From: Chloroflexota bacterium
GTDB lineage: Bacteria > Chloroflexota > Limnocylindria > Limnocylindrales > CSP1-4
Assembly (NCBI GenBank): GCA_021789355.1
Contig: JAJYJR010000385.1
Span: 1 to 5,969 of the forward strand
DNA: 5,969 bases
Direction of reading: 5' to 3'
Of the stretch, positions 1 to 5,023 are shown piece by piece; the first letter of the stretch is position 1; each line of letters begins with the position of its first letter. The notes beneath the pieces were generated by a model. The model was not told where the DNA came from. It did no database searches and saw nothing but the letters and a program-made list of their open reading frames with translations. A program made the position numbers and the translations under genes.

Positions 1-736
1 ATCGGCAGGTCCGCACCAAGTCGGGATCCACGGCCACGCCTGCGGCCTGCAGGGCCGTCAGGTAGCCACCTAGGCGAGCGGCATCAGGAAGCACGCCCGG
101 CAGACCCCACACCGGGGCACGCTGTAGCTGGGCGTCTGGCGTCAGATCCGAATCGGCCCCGGCGACGATCGCGATACGCCGATGGCCCAGCCGAAGCAGG
201 TGACTCACGGCGTTGTGCGCGGCACGCTGGCTGTCCACGACGACAGCATCGGCATCCAGGCCGGGCACCATGCGATCGAGGCACACCAGCGGCAGGCCGT
301 GCCGGACGGCCTCCTGGAGATGACCCACGTCCTGGGTGGCCGCGGCAGCAACCAGCAGACCGTCGACGCGCTTGTCGAGGAGCACGCCGATGGCCACGCG
401 CTCCTTCTCGACATCCTCGTCGGTGTTTACCAGGATGACCTCGAATCCGCGGGAGTGGGCCGTGTCCGTGATCCCTCGGACTACGCTGGCGAAGAACGGG
501 TTTTCGATGTCGGCGATCACCACGCCGAGCGTGTGGCTCGTACCAGTGATCATGCTGCGCGCGAGGACGTTGGGGCGGTATCCGAGCGCGGCGGCTACCT
601 CGGCGACCTTGGCGCGCACCTCGGTGCTGACGCGCCCGTAGCCGCCGAGCGCCCGGGCTGCGGTCGCCGTGGAGACGCCGGCCGAGGCGGCCACGTCGCG
701 GACGGTCGGCTGGCTCTGTCCGTCCCTCTTCGCCAT
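1..736 (-). CDS. LacI-family transcriptional regulator, 3' end cut off by the window edge
   Basis: This is a DNA-binding repressor of the LacI/GalR family that probably senses the substrate or a phosphorylated intermediate of the adjacent operon. Translating from the ATG at 736 gives 245 open codons running off the window; about 90 residues of a usual 330-340 are missing. Residues 11-30 (TVRDVAASAGVSTATAARAL) form the family helix-turn-helix. They are followed by VSTEVRAKV and YRPNVLARSM (53-62), which ends the DNA-binding headpiece and hinge helix. The periplasmic-binding-protein-like core begins at about residue 69 (TLGVVIADIENPFFASVVRGI region) and continues with LLDKRVDGLLV, CLDRMVPG and HLLRLGHRRIAIVAG. 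The hinge residue that is usually Leu (Leu56 of LacI) is Met62. An in-frame GTG at 742 is an alternative start, with the purine-rich AGGACAGGG six bases upstream. The gene follows the permeases on the same strand after 100 bases. Family assignment is very sure; the ligand is inferred from context. Confidence 0.95.
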   Translation of the reverse strand, partial: MAKRDGQSQPTVRDVAASAGVSTATAARALGGYGRVSTEVRAKVAEVAAALGYRPNVLARSMITGTSHTLGVVIADIENPFFASVVRGITDTAHSRGFEVILVNTDEDVEKERVAIGVLLDKRVDGLLVAAAATQDVGHLQEAVRHGLPLVCLDRMVPGLDADAVVVDSQRAAHNAVSHLLRLGHRRIAIVAGADSDLTPDAQLQRAPVWGLPGVLPDAARLGGYLTALQAAGVAVDPDLVRTCR

Positions 737-836
737 GCCCACAGCCTACCCTGTCCTGGATCTGGCCCGCGGCAACTTCGCGTCGCTCGGGCGAACGCTC
801 AGTTGGTGCTGGCGCTGCGCCCCGACAGCGTGACGG
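737..836 (-). other. 100-base gap between second permease gene and LacI-type regulator gene
   Basis: This is the longest gene-free stretch in the window after the start sites are fixed. It holds the probable ribosome-binding site of the regulator (AGGACAGGG, 749-757) and a weak 5-bp hairpin (CGCTG 813-817 with CAGCG 826-830). It also holds most of an odd palindrome, GTGACGGTCAC (830-840), which overlaps the permease stop codon. There is no T-rich stretch, so I see no convincing intrinsic terminator, and no convincing -35/-10 pair. The regulator may be read through from the operon or may have its own promoter here. Confidence 0.5.
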
Positions 837-1724
837 TCACTTGCCAAACCCTTCGGCAAGGCCGCGGATGAACTGCCGCTGACCGATAAGGAAGAGCACG
901 ACCATCGGCACGGCCGCGATCGTCATGCCAGCGAACATCACGGGGAAGTTGGTGAGCAGGCGGCTGTACATGTCGAGCAGGCCGACCGGCAGGGTCTTGA
1001 GGTTCGAGTCGTTGATCATGACCAGCGCGAACGGGAACTCGTTCCACGCGAAGAGCGCCTGCAGCAAGGCCGCCGAGATGAGGATGGGCCGGCTCAGTGG
1101 AAACACGATCTCCCAGAAGATCTGCCAGCGACTGGCCCCGTCGACGTAGGCGGCGTCCTCGATCTCGCGGGACATCGACACCATGTAGGCGCGGATGAGG
1201 AAGGTTGTGAAGGGGATGCGGTAGGCGACGTACAGGATGATCAGCGCGAACAGCGTGTTGTAGAGCCCGAGCGCCTCCATCAGCCGGAAGAGGGGGATGA
1301 GGGCCACCGCCGGAGCCAGCATCATGCCCCCCAGGATGAACAGCGTGATGGGCGTGTTGAGCGGGATGCGCAGGCGCACCAGCGCGTAGGCTGCCCAGGC
1401 GCTCACCACCACGACGCCCGCGATAGACGCCGCCGTGACGATGATGCTGTTGGCCAGGTACTGCACCACGCCGAGATTCCACGCGTCGACGTAGTTCGAC
1501 CAGCGCAGCTTGGTGGGCAGGGCCCACGCCGACCCGAAGAGCTCCTGGTTGTTCTTGAACCCCGAGAGGATCATCCACAGCAGCGGCCCGAGGATCGAGG
1601 CGGCCAGCACCAGCAGCAGCGTGTACAGGCTGGCGCTGACCACGAACCCGCGCAGGCGCGCGCTGGCGCTACGCGAGGCGGCGGCGGCCACGCCGGGGGC
1701 GACGGAGGCAGGACGGTCGGCCAT
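837..1724 (-). CDS. Carbohydrate ABC transporter permease (MalG-like, CUT1 family)
   Basis: This 295-residue protein is an inner-membrane permease that would pair with the one encoded just upstream to form the translocation channel of a sugar-type ABC importer. After a short Ala-rich cytoplasmic N-terminus (residues 1-25) come about six membrane segments, near 28-52, 92-114, 125-147, 155-178, 213-235 and 262-281. The EAA loop that docks the ATPase is clear at residues 189-209: EDAAYVDGASRWQIFWEIVFP, with Asp replacing the first Glu of EAA and the conserved Gly at 196. The C-terminal QRQFIRGLAEGFGK ending (282-295) is typical of the MalG-like partner (compare QRYFVQGLTAGAVKG of MalG). The ATG start is two bases after the upstream stop, with AGGTGGAG 8 bases before it, so the two permeases are translationally coupled. 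It corresponds by position and type to FrlM/FrlN of B. subtilis, but the substrate is not provable from sequence. Confidence 0.95.
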   Translation of the reverse strand: MADRPASVAPGVAAAASRSASARLRGFVVSASLYTLLLVLAASILGPLLWMILSGFKNNQELFGSAWALPTKLRWSNYVDAWNLGVVQYLANSIIVTAASIAGVVVVSAWAAYALVRLRIPLNTPITLFILGGMMLAPAVALIPLFRLMEALGLYNTLFALIILYVAYRIPFTTFLIRAYMVSMSREIEDAAYVDGASRWQIFWEIVFPLSRPILISAALLQALFAWNEFPFALVMINDSNLKTLPVGLLDMYSRLLTNFPVMFAGMTIAAVPMVVLFLIGQRQFIRGLAEGFGK

Positions 1725-1726
1725 GC

Positions 1727-2614
1727 TCAGTACTCCACCTGGTCGCGACCTACCAGCAGCAGCTGGCCCATCGAGAAGACGAACGTGATCACGAAGATCA
1801 CGCTCGCGATGGCGGCCGCGTAGCCCATCTGGTCGTTGAAGAAGGCCGACTGGTAGAGCCAGGTCGCGAGCACCTGGCTCGCGTTGTTCGGCCCGCCGGC
1901 CGTCGTGGCCATGACCTCGTTGAAGACGAGGAAGGCCCCGGAGATCGTGATGATCATGAGGATGGCGGTCATGTCGCGCACCATCGGCACGGTGATGTGC
2001 CGCCAGACCGCGAGCTTCGAGGCGCCGTCGATGTAGGCGGCCTCGTAGTACTCGCGGGGGATCTTCTGCATGGCCACGATGAAGAGCACCATGACCTCGC
2101 CGGTGGACTGCCACTGGCTCATCGCGATGATGCCCCAGATGGCGGTGGGCTCCTCCCCCAGCCAGGCATGCGACAGTTCCGGGTGGCCGATGCCCACCAG
2201 GAACTGGTCGATGAGGCCGATCTGCGGGTTGTACAGGAAGAGGAAGAGGAGGCCGATGACGGTGATCGAGATGGTCACCGGCACGAAGTAGACGATCCGG
2301 AAGAAACCGCGCAGGGGCGCGATGACGAACTCTTCGACGATTCCCGCGAGTACGAGACCGAAGCCCACCTGGACGACCACCGAGGTCACCGCGTAGAAGA
2401 TGTTGTTGACGAGCGCCCCCCAGAAGACCGGATCGGCAGCCAGCGCGGAGTAGTTGCCCAGCCCGACCCACTTCTGCGTGGTGGAGTAGGCGTTCCACGA
2501 GAACAGGCTGAGTCGGAAGTTGTCGAGGACCGGGTAGTAGACGAAGACGCCGAGGAGCACCACGGCGGGCACGACGTAGAACATCGCCGGGACCTGGCGC
2601 AGTCGCGCAGTCAA
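1727..2614 (-). CDS. Sugar ABC transporter permease (MalF/UgpA-like, CUT1 family)
   Basis: This 295-residue inner-membrane protein is the first of the two channel-forming subunits of the importer. Six hydrophobic segments are seen near residues 8-28, 70-92, 105-127, 158-182, 213-235 and 265-287. The motif SLFSWN (36-41) and the VGLGNYSALAADPVFWGALVN stretch after the first helix are typical of CUT1 permeases. The EAA loop is at 191-210 (EAAYIDGASKLAVWRHITVP), with the invariant Gly at 197. AGGPNNAS (239-246) is the usual loop before the last helix. The start is taken as TTG at 2614: the reading frame is closed by a TGA at 2620-2618, only one codon further upstream, and a strong AGGGGGG lies six bases before the TTG. 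The next candidate is ATG at residue 11 (2584), which would cut into the first helix. The gene follows the binding-protein gene after 75 bases. Confidence 0.94.
   Translation of the reverse strand: MTARLRQVPAMFYVVPAVVLLGVFVYYPVLDNFRLSLFSWNAYSTTQKWVGLGNYSALAADPVFWGALVNNIFYAVTSVVVQVGFGLVLAGIVEEFVIAPLRGFFRIVYFVPVTISITVIGLLFLFLYNPQIGLIDQFLVGIGHPELSHAWLGEEPTAIWGIIAMSQWQSTGEVMVLFIVAMQKIPREYYEAAYIDGASKLAVWRHITVPMVRDMTAILMIITISGAFLVFNEVMATTAGGPNNASQVLATWLYQSAFFNDQMGYAAAIASVIFVITFVFSMGQLLLVGRDQVEY
1733..1740 (-). promoter_or_regulatory. Ribosome-binding site of second permease, inside the end of the first permease gene
   Basis: AGGTGGAG lies eight bases before the ATG at 1724 and is made from the last codons (Gln-Val-Glu) of the upstream permease. 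It supports the ATG at 1724 and translational coupling of the two channel subunits. The downstream reading frame is open upstream to 2621, but nothing there looks like protein. Confidence 0.75.
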
Positions 2615-2617
2615 CGG

Positions 2618-2627
2618 TCACCCCCCT
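2618..2627 (-). promoter_or_regulatory. Ribosome-binding site that fixes a TTG start
   Basis: AGGGGGGTGA on the minus strand sits immediately before CCG-TTG. The G-run core (2621-2626) is six bases from the TTG at 2614. The embedded GTG at 2621 is out of frame with the permease and opens only a shadow frame, so TTG is the best-supported start. Confidence 0.6.
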
Positions 2628-2643
2628 GCGGGCAAGTCAGCTG

Positions 2644-2673
2644 GGGCGGGCATGCGGAGGGGCATGCCCGCCC
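2644..2673 (-). repeat. Perfect 12-bp inverted repeat (stem-loop) between binding-protein and permease genes
   Basis: The arms GGGCGGGCATGC (2644-2655) and GCATGCCCGCCC (2662-2673) are exact reverse complements around a 6-base loop. The stem starts 16 bases after the binding-protein stop codon. It is not followed by a U-tract on the transcript side, so it is not a classical intrinsic terminator. Stable hairpins at this place in sugar ABC operons (malE-malF of E. coli is the known case) block 3' exonucleases and raise the level of binding-protein message over permease message. That role is inferred here. Confidence 0.8.
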
Positions 2674-2689
2674 GGAGTCGGTGTGCGAG

Positions 2690-4114
2690 CTACGGGTTGG
2701 CCTTGGCCTTGGCGGCGCCGGCCTGCACGTCCTTGAGCACCTGCTGCGGCGTCTCGGTGCCGCCGATCAGCGCCTCGGCGCCGTTGAGATAGGCGGTCGC
2801 CACGTTGATGTTGGTGACGGTGTCGAGCCAGATCGCCATGTTGCTGGCGTTGTTGATGGCGTTGAGCGCCTCGATGTTCTGCGGGAACGTGTTGTCCGCG
2901 GTCGCGGACCCCAGCACCGGGCTCAGCCAGTTGAGCTGCTTCACCATCTGCTGCGCGTTCTGCATGTTCGAGAAGTACTGCAGGAAGTTCAGCACGATGT
3001 CCATGTGCTGGGTCTTGGCGTTGACGAGGAAGAGGTCGGGCGCGCCCTCCAGGGTGGTCGCGCTGCCCGCCGCGCCGGCCGGGAAGGGCAGCTGGAAGAA
3101 GTCCCAACTGTTCACGAAGCTCGCGGGCGCCCCCTGGGCGGCCGTAAAGGTCGGGAAGTCGGCCTGCTCGACGTACATCATGGCCGCCTTGCCCTGCACG
3201 AAGTTGGTGACGGCCTGGTCGTGGGTGATGCCGTTCGCCTTGGGGGTCAGGCAGTGCTGGTTGATGGCCTGGAGGGTCTGGAACGCCTGCAGGTACCCCG
3301 GGTCGGTGAAGGCACCGGTGGCCGGCGTGTAGTCCTGCTGGAGCGTGGCCGGCGCGACGTAGTACGCATTGAGCTGGGTCATGTAGTGGATGGCCGGCCA
3401 GCCGTACACGTTGCCGAAGCTGATCGGCTGGATCCCCGCCGCCTTGATCGTGTCGCAGAGGGTCAGGAGGTCGGCCATCGAGGTCGGGACGGTCCAGTTG
3501 TGCGCCGCGAAGATCGACTTGTTATAGGCCATGAACTTGGCGTCGAGGTCGATCGGGATCCCGTACAGCTTGCCGTTGTAGGTCGCCGCCGCGAGCGCGC
3601 CGGCGGCGTAGGTGTTCTTCCAGGGGGTGTTCATGACCGCGCTGGTGAGATCGGCGACCAGACCGGCTTGCACGTACTTGGCGGTGAAGTCACCGGCCCA
3701 CGAGAAGAAGATGTCCGGCAGCTGCCCGGCAGCCGTCAGCACGCGCAGCTTGTCCTTGATGGGCTGGTCGGCAACGGCCTGCAGGTCGATGTGGACGCCC
3801 GGGTTCTGCGCCTCGTAGTTCTTGACGAGCGTCTGGAAGTAGGGCGCGTACTGCGGCTCCGGCCACTTCTCGAGCACCGAGATGGTGCCCGACAGCTGCG
3901 GGGCCGCGGAGGCGGCCGTCGAGGCGGCCGCGGAGGCCGCTCCTCCGGCAGCCTGGCTGGCCGCCGCCTGGCTCGCCGCGGGGGCTGCTGCCTGGCTCGC
4001 AGCGGGCGCCGTGGTGGCGGTGCTGCTGCAGGCTCCGAAGAGGATGGCTGCGCTGGCCGCCAGCGCGAGTGTGGCTCTCAGGGGGACGAAGGACGATGGA
4101 AACCGTGATTGCAC
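2690..4114 (-). CDS. Extracellular sugar-type solute-binding lipoprotein of ABC importer (family 1)
   Basis: This is the ligand-capturing subunit of the importer, 474 residues from the GTG at 4114 and anchored to the outer face of the membrane by a lipid. Residues 1-28 are a signal peptide: Arg4/Arg13, then hydrophobic LALAASAAILFGA. Cys29 is the probable lipidated residue; the lipobox is FGAC, with Phe instead of the common Leu at -3. Residues 30-76 are a flexible Ala/Ser/Gln/Thr linker with AASQA repeats. The folded domain begins at TISVLEKW (77) and shows family landmarks: YEAQNPGVHIDLQAV (100-114), LPDIFFSWAGDF (132-143), YGIPIDLDAKFMAYNK (184-199), FVQGKAAMMYV and a WLSPV segment near the C-terminus. 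The GTG at 4129, 15 bases upstream, would place AGGAGGAGC inside the coding region; that sequence is clearly the ribosome-binding site for 4114. The role matches FrlO of the B. subtilis fructosamine operon, but the ligand is inferred from neighbours. Confidence 0.95.
   Translation of the reverse strand: MQSRFPSSFVPLRATLALAASAAILFGACSSTATTAPAASQAAAPAASQAAASQAAGGAASAAASTAASAAPQLSGTISVLEKWPEPQYAPYFQTLVKNYEAQNPGVHIDLQAVADQPIKDKLRVLTAAGQLPDIFFSWAGDFTAKYVQAGLVADLTSAVMNTPWKNTYAAGALAAATYNGKLYGIPIDLDAKFMAYNKSIFAAHNWTVPTSMADLLTLCDTIKAAGIQPISFGNVYGWPAIHYMTQLNAYYVAPATLQQDYTPATGAFTDPGYLQAFQTLQAINQHCLTPKANGITHDQAVTNFVQGKAAMMYVEQADFPTFTAAQGAPASFVNSWDFFQLPFPAGAAGSATTLEGAPDLFLVNAKTQHMDIVLNFLQYFSNMQNAQQMVKQLNWLSPVLGSATADNTFPQNIEALNAINNASNMAIWLDTVTNINVATAYLNGAEALIGGTETPQQVLKDVQAGAAKAKANP
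3951..4004 (-). repeat. Three 15-bp near-identical repeats encoding the lipoprotein linker
   Basis: On the plus strand GCCTGGCTSGCMGCS-like units begin at 3951, 3966 and 3990. The first two are directly adjacent and the third follows after nine bases, each differing at one to three positions. On the coding strand they give the Ala-Ala-Ser-Gln-Ala pattern of the spacer between the lipid anchor and the ligand-binding domain. Such repeats can change in number by slippage, so linker length may vary between strains. Confidence 0.7.
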
Positions 4115-4117
4115 CTT

Positions 4118-4126
4118 GCTCCTCCT
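4118..4126 (-). promoter_or_regulatory. Strong Shine-Dalgarno site deciding the binding-protein start
   Basis: AGGAGGAGC, a near-perfect match to the anti-Shine-Dalgarno sequence, lies in the 18-base gap after the kinase stop codon and just before AAG-GTG. It sets the start at the GTG at 4114 rather than the in-frame GTG at 4129. It is the best ribosome-binding site in the window, which fits a binding protein needed in excess over its permeases. Confidence 0.85.
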
Positions 4127-4132
4127 CACTGA

Positions 4133-5020
4133 TCACGATGGGTCGGCGACTGCCATGCCGTGATCGCCGTGTACGTCCGTCTCCTCGTTGATCGCGCGTA
4201 CCTCCTCGTCTGCCCCCGGCGGGGCATAGCGCACTGGATGTCCAAAGGCACCGAATGACCGACAGGCGTCCGCGGCAACCCGGGCGGCCGCGGCGAGCGC
4301 ATCCCTGGGCTCCTCGCCGCCGATGACGCCCGCGAGCAGTCGCCCGGTGAACGCGTCGCCGGCGCCGAGCGTGTCCACCACGTGCACGGAGAAGGCCGGC
4401 TGGCGCCACAGGCGATTGGCGTCGACGAGCAGCGCGTCGGCCGAGCCGCGGGTGGCCAGAGCCAGGCGCGGACCCTGGCCGACCACCTGCCGCAGGAACG
4501 CCTCGGCCTCGGCGTCGTCGAGATCGCTCGCCGAGAAGCACGCCACCGCCAGATGCGGCAGCAGCGCCCCAAGGTAGGCGGGCTCCCGGTGGGTGGCGAA
4601 GTCGAACGAGACCGGCACCCGCCCGGCGAGTGCCGGAATATCGAACTCGAGCCCGCTCGACTCGCTCGAATGGGCGATGTCGAACGTGGCGACGTAGGCC
4701 AGATCCTCGATCGTCAGGCGGAACCGCGAGACGCCGAGCGAGGAGCCCATGAAGACGCGGTCGCCGTTCACCACCTCGACGTCGGCGTACGCGTTGGGCC
4801 CCGGGATGATCCGCAGGCGCTCGATGTCGATCGCCTCGGCCCGCAGGGCATCGAGCACGTGCCGCCCCGCGGCATCGGTCCCGATGGCACCGAGGTAGCC
4901 GGCCTCGGCGCCGGACCGACGCGCCGCGACCGCGACGTTCAGGGCCTGGCCGCCGGGGAACATCAGGCCGAGGTGACGGTAGCGGTCGACGACGTTGTCG
5001 CCGACGCCGAGGAGACGCAT
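4133..5020 (-). CDS. frlD: PfkB-family carbohydrate kinase, FrlD-like (probable fructosamine 6-kinase)
   Basis: This 295-residue cytoplasmic ribokinase-fold enzyme is predicted to transfer phosphate from ATP to the C6 hydroxyl of an imported fructosamine, such as fructoselysine. The N-terminal GDNVVDRY (7-14) and FPGGQALNVAVAARRSG (21-37) match the FrlD pattern (GDNCVD..., GGNAVNVAV in E. coli); Gly23-Gly24 and Asn28 belong to the first PfkB signature. NGDRVFMG (85-92), FDIAHSS (113-119), SFDFA (138-142) and LLPHLAVACFSAS (153-165) also follow FrlD. NRLWRQPAF (202-210) leads into the second PfkB signature, DTLGAGDAFTGRLLAGV (217-232 region), with Asp223 as the catalytic base. The family's usual end, near FGAFGHP (256-262), is followed here by an extra, acidic and His-containing tail of about 33 residues. 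The ATG at 5020 is three bases after the upstream stop, with AAGGTGGA ten bases ahead. PfkB membership is certain; the substrate is inferred from FrlD resemblance and the SIS neighbour. Confidence 0.9.
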   Translation of the reverse strand: MRLLGVGDNVVDRYRHLGLMFPGGQALNVAVAARRSGAEAGYLGAIGTDAAGRHVLDALRAEAIDIERLRIIPGPNAYADVEVVNGDRVFMGSSLGVSRFRLTIEDLAYVATFDIAHSSESSGLEFDIPALAGRVPVSFDFATHREPAYLGALLPHLAVACFSASDLDDAEAEAFLRQVVGQGPRLALATRGSADALLVDANRLWRQPAFSVHVVDTLGAGDAFTGRLLAGVIGGEEPRDALAAAARVAADACRSFGAFGHPVRYAPPGADEEVRAINEETDVHGDHGMAVADPS

Positions 5021-5023
5021 GGC

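Noticed and set aside
813..830. Small hairpin CGCTG/CAGCG in the permease-regulator gap, as an intrinsic terminator.
   Set aside because: It is five base pairs with no U-tract; such stems are common by chance in GC-rich DNA.
840..860. Inverted repeat CTTGCC/GGCAAG at the end of the second permease gene, as a possible terminator.
   Set aside because: The stem is only 6 bp with a 9-base loop inside coding codons, and no T-run follows on the transcript strand.
182..871. A 229-codon plus-strand open frame opposite the regulator gene.
   Set aside because: The minus strand encodes an unmistakable LacI-family protein here. The plus frame has no recognisable domain and crosses the intergenic gap.
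837..2621. A 594-codon minus-strand frame that could suggest a fused double permease.
   Set aside because: Only the last 295 residues look like a permease. The upstream 299 are an Arg/Gly/His-rich out-of-frame reading of the first permease, which has its own good frame. This is two genes, not a fusion.
1997..4108. A 703-codon open frame on the plus strand, opposite the binding protein and first permease.
   Set aside because: Its product is dominated by Arg, Gly, Val, Glu and His in a pattern typical of the antisense of GC-rich codons, matches no domain I know, and spans two clearly real genes and their gap.
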